Shown: positions 17,316 to 25,541 of the stretch, one piece after another
How positions within the stretch are numbered: position 1 is the first letter of the stretch
Layout: each line of letters starts with the position of its first letter
The notes under the pieces: generated by a model
What the model was told of the DNA's origin: nothing
Databases searched by the model: none
What the model saw: only the letters and a program-made list of their open reading frames with translations
DNA from: Bacteroidota bacterium
Lineage (GTDB): Bacteria > Bacteroidota > Ignavibacteria > SZUA-365
DNA: 36,475 nucleotides
Direction of reading: 5' to 3'
Assembly (NCBI GenBank): GCA_003246455.1
Contig: QKAF01000043.1
Span: 1-36,475, forward strand
Position numbers and translations under genes: made by a program

Positions 17316-17981
17316 TCAGTCCTTCCAGACGAAATCGAACAGCAGGAATGACACGGTGGTGATAACGACGATGTACGATCCCAGCAGCTGCAGATCGGGC
17401 CACGCGGCATCCCAGCGTACGTCTTCGACGGCGATCTTCGTCGCGTTGATCCCCGCCATGAGCAGCGGCAGCAGGACGGGAAAAGACAGCACCGGGAACA
17501 GTGTTCCCTTCGTGTTCGCCTTCGCGATGATCGCCGCGATGATTGTCGTCGCAGATGCGATGCCCAGGCTTCCCAGCAGCATCACCAGCCAGAAAAGACC
17601 GAACTGGTGCACGACGAACTGGTCCATCGTCAGGAGAAACAGCGCAATGATGAACAGGTTCAGTGCCATGACCAGCACGAGATTGAAGATCAGTTTGCCG
17701 AGATAGACGGCCATCGGCTTTGCGAGAAGCTGCAGCGTCATGGTGGTGCCGCGTTCCTCCTCCGCCACGAAGCTGCGGGAGAGTCCGCTCATGGCCGCAA
17801 AAAACATGACGACCCAGAGCATGCCCGTGAGGGCGCCGGGAGTCATTGTTTCGCCGGCAAGCGCGAACATGATCACGGCCAGCGTGACGACAACGAACAT
17901 CAGCAGCGCGTTGATGGCATAACGCGTACGCAGTTCGCTTGCAAGGTCCTTGTAAAAGACGGCGATGGCCTGACGGATCAT
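17316..17981 (-). CDS. ccmB: Haem exporter permease CcmB
   Basis: A 221-residue integral membrane protein with about six helices, the ABC-2-type permease of the CcmAB complex that releases holo-CcmE from CcmC. The opening IRQAIAVFYKDLASELRTRY matches the CcmB N-terminus. EEERGTTMTLQLLAKP is the conserved cytoplasmic loop that contacts CcmA. The ATG at 17981 overlaps the ccmA stop in an ATGA, which decides this start over an upstream one at 18011. The 31-base gap after it leads into metalloprotease 1, not ccmC. Confidence 0.93.
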   Translation of the reverse strand: MIRQAIAVFYKDLASELRTRYAINALLMFVVVTLAVIMFALAGETMTPGALTGMLWVVMFFAAMSGLSRSFVAEEERGTTMTLQLLAKPMAVYLGKLIFNLVLVMALNLFIIALFLLTMDQFVVHQFGLFWLVMLLGSLGIASATTIIAAIIAKANTKGTLFPVLSFPVLLPLLMAGINATKIAVEDVRWDAAWPDLQLLGSYIVVITTVSFLLFDFVWKD

Positions 17982-18595
17982 GCGGCCTCCACGCTGATGG
18001 TGCGGTCGCATTGCGCAATATCTTCCGCGTCGTTCGTCGCGATGATCACGGTCCCGTGCGTACGGAAGTCCGCGACGATCCCGTACACGGTATTCATCCC
18101 CTGCGCATCGAGATTCGAGATCGGTTCGTCGAGCAACAGCAGAGGCGGTTTGTGCAGAATCGCGAAGACCAGGCGCATGCGCTGCTTCATGCCGGACGAA
18201 AACGCGCGGATGGGATCCGTGCGGTCGACCGGCAGACCGACGCGCTCGAGCAGTTCCTGTGCATCCCGCCGGGTATGCGTGAGACCGCGGATGCGGGCAT
18301 ACAGGGCGATGTTTTCTTCTGCGGAGAACTCTTCATACAGCGTCAGATACGGAGCGACGTAGCCCATTACCCGATGCAGATTCTCGTGCGTCACCTCGCT
18401 TCCGTCGTTGTGATAGCGAAGTGTCCCGCCCGTCGGTGTCAGAAGTCCGCCCACGATGCGCAGCAGCGTCGACTTCCCCGACCCGTTGCGCCCGGTGATG
18501 CCGAACACCTCGCCCGGTTCAACGGTGAAGGATATATCCTTGAATATCGGCCGGCGATTGAATTTCTTGCTCACATGTTCCGCGACAACCCGCAC
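17978..18595 (-). CDS. ccmA: Haem exporter ATP-binding protein CcmA
   Basis: A 205-residue ABC ATPase that powers release of haem-loaded CcmE. Walker A is GRNGSGKST (35-43). The signature reads FSSGMKQRM, and Walker B is LLLLDEP with a D-loop (SNLD). The switch region reads IIATNDAED, with Asn where most ABC ATPases have the switch His. The start is GTG at 18595, three bases after the stop of metalloprotease 2. The gene overlaps ccmB by 4 nt. Isolated, it could be any short ABC-2 ATPase; the ccmB-C-D-E-F neighbours make CcmA the best call. Confidence 0.92.
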   Translation of the reverse strand: MRVVAEHVSKKFNRRPIFKDISFTVEPGEVFGITGRNGSGKSTLLRIVGGLLTPTGGTLRYHNDGSEVTHENLHRVMGYVAPYLTLYEEFSAEENIALYARIRGLTHTRRDAQELLERVGLPVDRTDPIRAFSSGMKQRMRLVFAILHKPPLLLLDEPISNLDAQGMNTVYGIVADFRTHGTVIIATNDAEDIAQCDRTISVEAA

Positions 18596-18598
18596 GAA

Positions 18599-20323
18599 TT
18601 ACCTCTTGATCACTGCGAATTTCCCGGTTTTCTGTTCTTTGCCATACTTGATGACATAGAAGTACACACCGGAGGGAAGAAGGTCGCCCCCGTCCGTTCT
18701 CCCGTCGAATCCGACAAAGGCGCCGAAGGTATCGTCCAGTTCGATCGTCTGTGACTCGCGTCGCGCGACGGCATTCATGCTCGCGGAGAAAATGAAGAGA
18801 TCCGCCCTGTTCGTCGACAGGTTCCGCGGCAGCGGAAACTGGATGCGCGAGAACTCGTTCGGATTGAACGGATTGGGAAACGGAAGATCGCGTTCGACTT
18901 CGCTCGACGCCCCGCCTTCGAGTACGGACAGGCAGAGGCTGTTCGCCTCGCTGACACTGAATCGATATGCCCAGCCGTTATCGAGCGGCGTGAAGCTGCC
19001 GTCCCAGCCTGAGGCCATCACTTCGAGGGTGAAATCGACGCCGGTTCCCGCGCGCTGGATCGCCTGCGCGACGTTGGAGTTCGCGACGGCGAAACTGACG
19101 GTATCGATGCCCCGGTAGACGCGCATGTACATCGCTCCGGTCGGCGCCAGTGACCCGCTGATCGAGGCTTCGTTCGCGGCCAGCGACTGGTTCGCGTACA
19201 GCTGCACGCGGGCGAACGCCGGCGCGTCGTCGTAGACCGGAGGCGCGATTGCTGAAGCCCGGTACCCGGTGAAGAAATTCGCATGCGACCATGAACAGAG
19301 ATCCGCTCCCATGTCGCCGCCGCGCTGCTGGATGGCATCGCGCATCGCGATCATGGGTTCCACCTGGCGCATGCGGACCCAGAAATCACGCACGATCGTC
19401 CGATCGTACTTCTGCGTGAGAAAGAGCGGCCAGAGCGCCAGCTCGTACCCGTCGTTCCCCCACAGCCACATGGCCCGATCGGTATTGCGCATGAAGGCCC
19501 GGATGTACTGGAAATAGTCATTGACCTCGGGGTAGACCGCTTCTTCGAAGTAGGTCGAGGACATTTCATGCATCCAGCGGTCGGAAACCCAGAGCCCGTA
19601 CGTCCCGAGCTGCACCATATGGTGGAATTCATGCGCGGCGGTAACTCGCAGGCCGTTCAATCCGCGGGTTTCATACCCCAGAAAGTCGTTGTCGATTTCC
19701 ATGTACGAGGCATAGGTTGGTCGCACGGTCCCGGTCGACGGCGTCGGGAGCAGAAATCTCGTCTGTCCGTAGAGCGCACCGCGGAAATCCATCACGAAAA
19801 TATTGTACTGCGTCAGCGTCTCCTCAAACGGGGGGGCATCGAATCCGTACTCGACGACTTCGATCTGATACACGCTGTCGAAAACGGCCGCGACGGCCTG
19901 GGCGTACTCGTGGGCGGTGTTGGGAATGCGAAGGCTGTCTCCGGCGAGCAGCGCTCCCGCGTCCGTGCCGGAGGTATCATAATAGATGCGGAAGCGGCCC
20001 GAGGGACTCACGATGCTCGTGTGGCGCGCCTGCGGCTCGAGCAGTGCGCGAATGTCGGCGGCGATGGCGGGGCTGGCGGTCTGCATGCGGCGTGCCGCCT
20101 CGCTGGACACCGCGAAACCGCACTTCTCCGCCACGGAATGTCCGCCGCTGCCCGGCGTCACTGCGAGTGACGCAGGATCGCGGTACGAGCGCAAATACTC
20201 GACGAATTGCAGATCCGTCATCTCTTCCAGCGCAGTTTGCTGCGCCTGCGCGGGGACGGAGGAAAGCAGCACTGCTGCAGTCAACACGCTCAGAGTCAGT
20301 GCTCTCATGCCGGCCTTTCTCAT
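18599..20323 (-). CDS. Secreted HEFHH zinc metalloprotease with T9SS sorting domain (copy 2)
   Basis: A 574-residue exported protein, paralogous to the gene at 15521-17284. Residues 1-27 form a signal peptide ending VPAQAQ. The zinc motif HEFHH is at 231-235 in TAAHEFHHMVQLGTYG. WMHEMSSTYFEEA (250-262) holds Glu253 and Glu260, possible third ligands. Both copies share YRGIDTV-like, LDNGWAYR and DLPFPNPF segments. The C-terminus (FPNPFNPNEF ... SGVYFYVIKY ... KFAVIKR) is a T9SS type-A sorting domain. AAGGA 9 bases before the ATG at 20323 favours this start over ATG 20353, which adds ten residues. The ccmA GTG follows its stop by three bases, so the pair is certainly cotranscribed. Substrate unknown. 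Confidence 0.85.
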   Translation of the reverse strand: MRKAGMRALTLSVLTAAVLLSSVPAQAQQTALEEMTDLQFVEYLRSYRDPASLAVTPGSGGHSVAEKCGFAVSSEAARRMQTASPAIAADIRALLEPQARHTSIVSPSGRFRIYYDTSGTDAGALLAGDSLRIPNTAHEYAQAVAAVFDSVYQIEVVEYGFDAPPFEETLTQYNIFVMDFRGALYGQTRFLLPTPSTGTVRPTYASYMEIDNDFLGYETRGLNGLRVTAAHEFHHMVQLGTYGLWVSDRWMHEMSSTYFEEAVYPEVNDYFQYIRAFMRNTDRAMWLWGNDGYELALWPLFLTQKYDRTIVRDFWVRMRQVEPMIAMRDAIQQRGGDMGADLCSWSHANFFTGYRASAIAPPVYDDAPAFARVQLYANQSLAANEASISGSLAPTGAMYMRVYRGIDTVSFAVANSNVAQAIQRAGTGVDFTLEVMASGWDGSFTPLDNGWAYRFSVSEANSLCLSVLEGGASSEVERDLPFPNPFNPNEFSRIQFPLPRNLSTNRADLFIFSASMNAVARRESQTIELDDTFGAFVGFDGRTDGGDLLPSGVYFYVIKYGKEQKTGKFAVIKR

Positions 20324-20332
20324 TGTTCCATT

Positions 20333-20337
20333 TCCTT
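20333..20337 (-). promoter_or_regulatory. Ribosome binding site supporting the 20323 start
   Basis: AAGGA lies 9 bases before the ATG at 20323. The competing ATG at 20353 gives an N-terminus less like a signal peptide (NRELQGNGT before MRKAGMRAL). Confidence 0.5.
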
Positions 20338-20376
20338 GAAGCTCTCTGTTCATTCAACCATCAGCCGTGAATTCGG

Positions 20377-20871
20377 TCAGCCCATGCGCTTCTGACGGCG
20401 CTCGAGCGCCTGCTCGAACCTGCGGCTCTGCTCGTCCGTCTCCGGTATCACCTGCGGCGACGGAGTCGGGACGCCCTCGTCGCTGAGTCCCACGAAGGTC
20501 ATATACGCCGAGTTGGTATGCAGCCGCCGTCCGGTTTGCGTGTCCTCGCCGAAAACCTTCACGCCGACTTCCATCGAACTGCGGAAAACGCGGTTGACGG
20601 AGGCCTGCAGCACCACGACCTGGCCGAGTTTGATGGGATTGTGGAAATCAATGCGGTCCACGGACGCCGTGACGCACACCAGCCCGGAATGCCGCGACGC
20701 GGCGATGCCCATCGCAATATCCATCCAGTGCATGAGGCGTCCGCCGAGGAGGTTCCCGAGGAGATTCGTATCGTTCGGAAGCACCAGTTCGGTCATCTCG
20801 ACCTGGGATGCGCGCACGGTATGCCGCGGCGCGGGAGCTTCGACCGGGAGGGAGGGATTCTGTCCGCTCAT
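20377..20871 (-). CDS. Acyl-CoA thioesterase, hot-dog fold (YciA/ACOT type)
   Basis: A 164-residue cytoplasmic thioesterase that hydrolyses acyl-CoA to the free acid and CoA. LPNDTNLLGNLLGGRLMHWM (31-50) followed by Asp51 is the hot-dog catalytic helix, and VTASVDRIDFHNPIKLGQVV is the following conserved strand region. The size is right for one hot-dog domain; members act as oligomers. It overlaps bamD by 4 nt (ATGA) and is the last gene of this coupled run, 53 bases before metalloprotease 2. Chain-length preference cannot be read from the sequence. Confidence 0.88.
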   Translation of the reverse strand: MSGQNPSLPVEAPAPRHTVRASQVEMTELVLPNDTNLLGNLLGGRLMHWMDIAMGIAASRHSGLVCVTASVDRIDFHNPIKLGQVVVLQASVNRVFRSSMEVGVKVFGEDTQTGRRLHTNSAYMTFVGLSDEGVPTPSPQVIPETDEQSRRFEQALERRQKRMG

Positions 20872-21644
20872 CGCAGCTCACTGCTCTGGCGCAGCCGATC
20901 CGAGGCGGCGGCCATGTTCGACTCCACCTCGCCGCGGTACTCGCTCGACGGATATTTTTCCATGAATTCCTTGCCGGAGGCGATGGCATCCGCGTAGCGT
21001 TTCATGGCGAGGAGGGAGCGCACCTTTCCGGCCATGGCGTCATCCGCGTACTCGGTGCTGTAATACCGATCGACCACGCCGCTGAAATAGATCAGCGCCG
21101 ATTCCGGCACTTCCAGCTTCTCATAGAGGATGGCGGTGTTGTATTCCTTTTCCGCGAGCCGATTCACCAGTTCGAGCACCTGCTGTTCCACGTCCTGCGC
21201 CTTCGGATGCTTGGGATAGGCTTCAACGAAGTTCTGCAGGGCATCGATGGCGCGCATGGTGTAGGACTGATCCAGATCCACCTTTGGCGAAAGTTCGTAG
21301 TAGCACTGTGCGAACTGATAGTACGAATCGGCCATCAGTTCCCGCGACGCGCCGCTCTGGATGATCTGGTTGAATTCATAGGAGGCGAGCAGGTATTCCT
21401 CTCGCTGGAAACGGGAAAGCGCCGTAAAATACCGCGCGCTGTCAGCCACGGAACTCCCGGGATACTGCAGCCGGATCACTTCGAAATGCTGAATGGCTTC
21501 CTGGTAATTTTCATCCTGGAACTCTTCCATACCGAGCCGGAACTGCTGCTCCGCCGTTGGATTGTCAGGCAGGTCGCTGGAACTGCAGGCGAACAGCACG
21601 GCAGCGGTGCACAGGAGCGGCACGATTCTGAAGAACGATGTCAT
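20868..21644 (-). CDS. bamD: Outer membrane assembly lipoprotein BamD
   Basis: A 258-residue lipoprotein of the BAM complex, which inserts beta-barrels into the outer membrane. The signal ends in LFAC (Cys20, the lipidation site), followed by SSSDLPDNPTAEQQFRLGME and a run of TPR helices (YPGSSVADSARYFTAL, YPKHPKAQDVEQQV, KYPSSEYRGEV) typical of BamD/ComL. ATG 21644 was chosen because it opens the signal peptide and overlaps the upstream stop by ATGA; a longer frame to 21731 has no such support. It also overlaps the thioesterase gene. bamA is not in the window. Confidence 0.93.
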   Translation of the reverse strand: MTSFFRIVPLLCTAAVLFACSSSDLPDNPTAEQQFRLGMEEFQDENYQEAIQHFEVIRLQYPGSSVADSARYFTALSRFQREEYLLASYEFNQIIQSGASRELMADSYYQFAQCYYELSPKVDLDQSYTMRAIDALQNFVEAYPKHPKAQDVEQQVLELVNRLAEKEYNTAILYEKLEVPESALIYFSGVVDRYYSTEYADDAMAGKVRSLLAMKRYADAIASGKEFMEKYPSSEYRGEVESNMAAASDRLRQSSELR

Positions 21645-22246
21645 GAAGATCCTCGTACGGTGAAAAGCAAAACGACAATGACGGCGGCGGTGACAGTCAC
21701 GAGCACGGGCTCGAGCAGTCCGTCCCACCACGACGTCTCGTCGTCGAGATACGAATGATACGCGAACGGCGCCTCGCCCTGCAGCGTGTCGCTGCGCTCT
21801 GCGGTGCGTTCGCGTGAATAGGCCAGTTTCCCCGAGCGTTCCTCCACGAGAATGCCGAGAGTGGCCACAGTCTTACGAAGATAGGAAGAATTTCCGGCGG
21901 AAACAGCAGACGAATACATCTCCCTCGCATCCACGTGCACCCGGCACTGCTCCCCGTCGCCCGTGGTCTGGACCGGGAGTCCGCGATCCATCAGCGCCTC
22001 GGAGAACACCTGTCTGAGCACGACCGGGGCTTCGCCGGGCGTGATCTGCAGGAGAACCGGACCCGACGGACATGCCGAAGCGGTTTCCGCCGCGATTTCG
22101 CGGAGAACCTGTACGATCGCCTGCTGCTCGCTGACGGGTCCGCTCTGCGCCGACACGCTCTGCGTTGACACAGGCTGCGCCGACACGGGCCGCGCCGCAG
22201 TGCCGCAGACAAACGCGATCATGAGGTATGCGGCGATCCGCCTCAC
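21641..22246 (-). CDS. Unknown exported, C-terminally anchored protein coupled to bamD
   Basis: A 201-residue protein that I do not recognise. Residues 1-24 are a signal peptide (RRIAAYLMIAFVCG). Next comes a short Ser/Gln-rich repeat (SAQPVSTQSVSAQSGPVSEQ), then an alpha/beta-like soluble region with two cysteines. One C-terminal membrane helix follows (LLEPVLVTVTAAVIVVLLFTV, about 177-197). It starts with GTG at 22246, overlapping the nitrilase stop in GTGA, and ends in an ATGA overlap with bamD. A much longer frame to 22663 only runs antisense to coding phase inside the nitrilase gene and was not used. The coupling suggests an envelope role, but this is inference. Confidence 0.75.
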   Translation of the reverse strand: MRRIAAYLMIAFVCGTAARPVSAQPVSTQSVSAQSGPVSEQQAIVQVLREIAAETASACPSGPVLLQITPGEAPVVLRQVFSEALMDRGLPVQTTGDGEQCRVHVDAREMYSSAVSAGNSSYLRKTVATLGILVEERSGKLAYSRERTAERSDTLQGEAPFAYHSYLDDETSWWDGLLEPVLVTVTAAVIVVLLFTVRGSS

Positions 22247-23094
22247 CGGCGCATCTCCCTGCCGCCGATCACCCGTGCGAGTTCGCGCTGGAGGAACCAG
22301 GGGTCCTCGTCGAGAAAATGCCGCGATTCCCGCCTTGCAGCACGCACGGCCTCGGAATCGATCATCGCGGTCTGCAGTTCCTCGTTCTGACTTCCGCACA
22401 CGGCGAGCACTTCGCCGCCCGCGTCGACGATTTCCGAACCTCCCCAGAACTGCACCCCGTCTTCGTAACCGACGCGGTTCGTGAACACCATATTCACGGT
22501 CAGCAGGCGGCAGAGTGCGCGATGATGTTCGCTGTTGATATCGTAAAGCGAGCGTCCGCCGGCCGGCGCCATGCGCGTCGGACTCGCGGAGATGACACAG
22601 ATCAGTTCCGCTCCGTCGAACGCCTGAAGCATCGGCAGCGAGGGATGCCAGAGATCCTCGCACACCAGCACGCCGATGGCGCCGAAACGCGTGTGGACGA
22701 GGGCCGCGGATTCGCCTTTGAGGAAATAGCGTCCTTCCTCGAAGATGCCGTAATCCGGCGGATAGATCTTCCGGTACGTCTGCGTGGTTCCCCCGTCGAA
22801 AACGAAGGCGCTGTTATACACCCCGTAACGCTCGTCTTCCTCTATCCCGCCGAGAATGATGACGAGGTCCGCACTCTCACGCCGAAAGACGTCGAGACGC
22901 TCGTCATCCGGACGAAGGCAGAGTTCGTAGTTCATGTCGCGGACCGTGTACCCGGTCAGACTCAGTTCGGGAAACACCACGAGCTGCGCGCCGGCTTCCC
23001 GGGCGCGTGCGATGAAATCCAGATGAAGGTCGATATTCGCCTCCAGATCTCCCAGACGCGGGGCGATCTGCGCGACGGCGGCCTTTACGTTCAT
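22243..23094 (-). CDS. Nitrilase-family carbon-nitrogen hydrolase
   Basis: A 283-residue cytoplasmic amidohydrolase. The Glu-Lys-Cys triad is complete: E43 in VVFPELSLTGY, K109 in TYRKIYPP, C145 in VLVCEDLWHPS. CEDLWHP and the FEEGRYF loop resemble the glutaminase domain of NAD synthetase, but the protein ends after this one domain, so no synthetase part is attached. It may act on a small amide or glutamine, or supply ammonia; the substrate is not deducible. It overlaps its neighbours by 4 nt on both sides (ATGA upstream, GTGA downstream). Confidence 0.9.
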   Translation of the reverse strand: MNVKAAVAQIAPRLGDLEANIDLHLDFIARAREAGAQLVVFPELSLTGYTVRDMNYELCLRPDDERLDVFRRESADLVIILGGIEEDERYGVYNSAFVFDGGTTQTYRKIYPPDYGIFEEGRYFLKGESAALVHTRFGAIGVLVCEDLWHPSLPMLQAFDGAELICVISASPTRMAPAGGRSLYDINSEHHRALCRLLTVNMVFTNRVGYEDGVQFWGGSEIVDAGGEVLAVCGSQNEELQTAMIDSEAVRAARRESRHFLDEDPWFLQRELARVIGGREMRR

Positions 23095-24038
23095 GATATG
23101 CGCTGCTCCGCTGGTTTGACTTCCATTTCGTTGATATCGTCGACGAAGCCCTCGAGATCGCCGAACTGCTCCTCGCTCAGCTTCTGCCGCAGGAACGGCT
23201 GTTCCGCGCGCCAGACGGCGTTGAGGCGGTGCACCCCGCCGCGGGCGAGATTCCAGACCAGATACTCCGCTGCCCGGGTATAGAGCATCAGACGACCTTC
23301 CTCGCTGTCAGGGGCGCGCCGCGCCTGTTCGTAGTCCTTTTTCCGCGCGGCAACGATGGGGTCGAACCACGACGCGAAGGCGTCGTTTGCGAAGACATAC
23401 GCCTCGCCGTCGTACGCATACACCTCCCGCGTGAAGCCGATCACGTCGGAATGGGCCATCATGCCCCAGAACTGATCGGAGACGAGAATCTCCATGCTGC
23501 CGTCGCCGTCGAGATCCCGCAGTACGGGTGCGCCGCTCTGCGAATAAAACAGGAGCGTCATGTTCCCTTTCGCATTGAGGCCGTAGACATGCAGCCCCTG
23601 TGCCGCGATGGGATTGTTCCCCCCTGCATCGAGCCGCACGAGAATGTCGGGGACATGGTCGCCGGTCACATCCCGGCATTCGACCGAAACCCCGTAATCG
23701 ATCACGTCGAGGAAGAGACGCCGGTATCCCTCCGCCGCCTGACGGTAGATATCGATGCGGTCGAAGCGGTCGAGCAGGAGCGCGTCTTCCGCCTCCTCAT
23801 CGATGCGGGACGTCACGATGAGCTCTTCCACCCCGTCGCCGTTGACGTCCGCCCGCACGCTGTCGAGAAGGACGCTCCCTTCCAGGGCGGGCAGGATGGC
23901 CTGCCGCGTGCTGTCGTCCGCCGCGGCTTCGGCCCTGCGCTTCTCCTCCCCGCTGCCGCAGCCGCCGAGCAGGATCGCCGCAAGGAATACGGCAAGCGGA
24001 GCATGTCGAAGAAAGGGAATCATCGGGAAATGCTTCAT
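23091..24038 (-). CDS. Lipoprotein with FG-GAP/VCBS-like calcium repeats
   Basis: A 315-residue predicted lipoprotein with the lipobox LLGGC (Cys27). The mature part holds three DxNGDG-type loops (DVNGDGVEELIV, DVTGDHVPDILV, DLDGDGSMEILV). Such loops bind calcium in VCBS/FG-GAP and dockerin-like repeats and often form propeller blades. The rest is helical (KKDYEQARRAPDSEEGRL) and unassigned. Function unknown; a surface or periplasmic binding role is likely. It starts 15 bases after the TPM gene and overlaps the nitrilase gene by ATGA. Confidence 0.8.
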   Translation of the reverse strand: MKHFPMIPFLRHAPLAVFLAAILLGGCGSGEEKRRAEAAADDSTRQAILPALEGSVLLDSVRADVNGDGVEELIVTSRIDEEAEDALLLDRFDRIDIYRQAAEGYRRLFLDVIDYGVSVECRDVTGDHVPDILVRLDAGGNNPIAAQGLHVYGLNAKGNMTLLFYSQSGAPVLRDLDGDGSMEILVSDQFWGMMAHSDVIGFTREVYAYDGEAYVFANDAFASWFDPIVAARKKDYEQARRAPDSEEGRLMLYTRAAEYLVWNLARGGVHRLNAVWRAEQPFLRQKLSEEQFGDLEGFVDDINEMEVKPAEQRIS

Positions 24039-24053
24039 GTGTGTATGGGATGC

Positions 24054-24809
24054 CTACCAGCTGCCTGAGGAACCGCCGCCGCCGAAACCGCCGCCGCCTC
24101 CGGAGAAGCCGCTGAATCCGCCGCCGCCGCCAAACCCGCCGCCGCCGCCGAATCCACTGCCGCCGAAGGGACCGCCGATAAACCAGATGCCGCCGCCGCG
24201 TCCGCCGCGCCCCTTGTTTCCCTTGATGATGATGTACATGATCACGAGAAAAATGATGAGCCCGACGATATTGCCGTCCTTGTCTTTTGTCTGACGCCTT
24301 TGACTGCGTTCGCTGACCGTGAATTCTCCGGTGGAAATCTTGATGGCGGTCTGCATCGCGTCATAGATGCCCTGCGCGTAGTTTCCGCTGCGGAAATGCG
24401 GCGCCACCACCTCGCTGATGATCAGCGACGTCGCGGCGTCGGTCAGCACGCCTTCAAGGCCATAGCCCACTTCGAAGCGCATTTTCCGGTCGTTGACGGC
24501 GACCAGGAAAAGCAGTCCGTTGTCCTTGCCCTTCTGCCCGATCCGATTGAGTTCGACGACGCGGATACTGAACTCCTCGAGGGACTCCCCTTCAAGGGAA
24601 GGAACGATGAGCACGACGAACTGGTTGGTGGTCGCTTCTTCGTACTGCCTGAGCAGCTGTTCGATATGATCGATGTCACTCGGCGCGAGCACTCCGGCCA
24701 GGTCGGTCACATAGCGCGTCAGCTTCGGCGGTTCGAGCGCTGCCGCAGGCAGCGTACACCCGAGAAGCAGCAGTATGAGCGCCAGTATCCGTCCCTGGGA
24801 ACGCTGCAT
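24054..24809 (-). CDS. TPM-domain protein (YgcG family) with glycine-rich tail
   Basis: A 251-residue envelope protein. A signal peptide (1-25) is followed by a TPM domain (about 30-155, VTDLAGVLAPSDIDHIEQLL ... NQFVVLIVPSLEGES ... MRFEVGYGLEGVLTDA). A membrane helix follows (about 187-200, LIIFLVIMYIII), then a tail of glycine blocks ending GGGGSSGSW. TPM proteins are linked to photosystem repair in plants and to membrane-protein quality control, and occur beside LemA in many bacteria. The start overlaps the lemA stop by one base (TAATG). The tail makes 24060-24200 a GGC/GGN low-complexity tract. Confidence 0.9.
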   Translation of the reverse strand: MQRSQGRILALILLLLGCTLPAAALEPPKLTRYVTDLAGVLAPSDIDHIEQLLRQYEEATTNQFVVLIVPSLEGESLEEFSIRVVELNRIGQKGKDNGLLFLVAVNDRKMRFEVGYGLEGVLTDAATSLIISEVVAPHFRSGNYAQGIYDAMQTAIKISTGEFTVSERSQRRQTKDKDGNIVGLIIFLVIMYIIIKGNKGRGGRGGGIWFIGGPFGGSGFGGGGGFGGGGGFSGFSGGGGGFGGGGSSGSW

Positions 24810-25399
24810 TAAAACTCCACTTTCGGCGCCTGATCCGCGCCGGCTGCCGCGCTGAAGGTGGCTTTCTTGCTGAAGCCGCCGATACCCGCCACGAGCGAGG
24901 CCGGGAAGCGGCGAATGGCCGTGTTGTATTCCTGCACCGCATCGATGAAACGCTTGCGCGCGACGGCGATGCGATTCTCGGAACCTTCGAGCTGCGACTG
25001 CAGCGCGAGGAAATTCTGATTGGACTTGAGATCGGGATAGTTCTCGGTGACGACCAGGAGCCGCGAGAGCGCACCGCCCAGTTCTCCCTGCGCGGCCTGG
25101 AAGCGCTCAAATGCCGCCGGATCATCGAGAATGTCCTTGGACACGTTCATCTGGCCGACACGGGAACGCAGCTCGGTGATCTGCGTGAGCAGCTCCCGCT
25201 CCTGCGTCGCGTATCCTTTCACGGTCTCGACGAGATTAGGGATGAGATCGAGGCGCCGCTGGTACATGTTTTCCACCTGGCTCCAGTTCGCGGCCACGTT
25301 CTCGTCATAGGAAACGAGGTTGTTCTGCGTCTTGACGTACATGATCACCAGGATCACGATGACGCCGACGGCGATCCATAATGGCAGATTCTTCTTCAT
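24809..25399 (-). CDS. lemA: LemA family protein
   Basis: A 196-residue protein with an N-terminal membrane helix (7-21) and a long helical bundle. YDENVAANWSQVENMYQRR (27-45) and LIPNLVETVKGYATQE are the family signature; SLVAGIGGFSKKATF lies near the C-terminus. LemA proteins are membrane-anchored and often paired with TPM or HtpX-type genes; no enzymatic activity is known. AGCAGGA stands just before the ATG at 25399. It is the first gene of a run reaching bamD and the thioesterase. Confidence 0.93.
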   Translation of the reverse strand: MKKNLPLWIAVGVIVILVIMYVKTQNNLVSYDENVAANWSQVENMYQRRLDLIPNLVETVKGYATQERELLTQITELRSRVGQMNVSKDILDDPAAFERFQAAQGELGGALSRLLVVTENYPDLKSNQNFLALQSQLEGSENRIAVARKRFIDAVQEYNTAIRRFPASLVAGIGGFSKKATFSAAAGADQAPKVEF

Positions 25400-25494
25400 T
25401 CCTGCTCCGTTCTCCTCTGTATGACTGTGTTTTCTCTTTCGTTGTATAGCGGGTGATATCGTGAAAAACTACGAAAACAGCGCGTGAGATGAAA

Positions 25495-25514
25495 GGCAGA
25501 GGAAATGCTCTGCC
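25495..25514. repeat. Hairpin GGCAGAG/CTCTGCC upstream of lemA
   Basis: A perfect 7-bp inverted repeat with a 6-base loop, one of three hairpins in the 250-base gap before lemA. On the minus strand it is followed by TTTCATC, so it might be a weak terminator or part of a leader. Confidence 0.4.
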
Positions 25515-25541
25515 GATTACGACGAGTCGGGGCTCAGAGGC

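Noticed and set aside
21641-22663. A 340-codon reading of the bamD-upstream gene
   Set aside because: Its first 139 codons lie out of frame within the nitrilase gene; the GTG at 22246 with a 4-base overlap and signal peptide is far better.
24060-24200. GCC/GCCGCC-rich stretch that looks like a microsatellite or CRISPR-like array
   Set aside because: It encodes the glycine-rich tail of the TPM protein in frame; unit lengths vary and there are no spacers.
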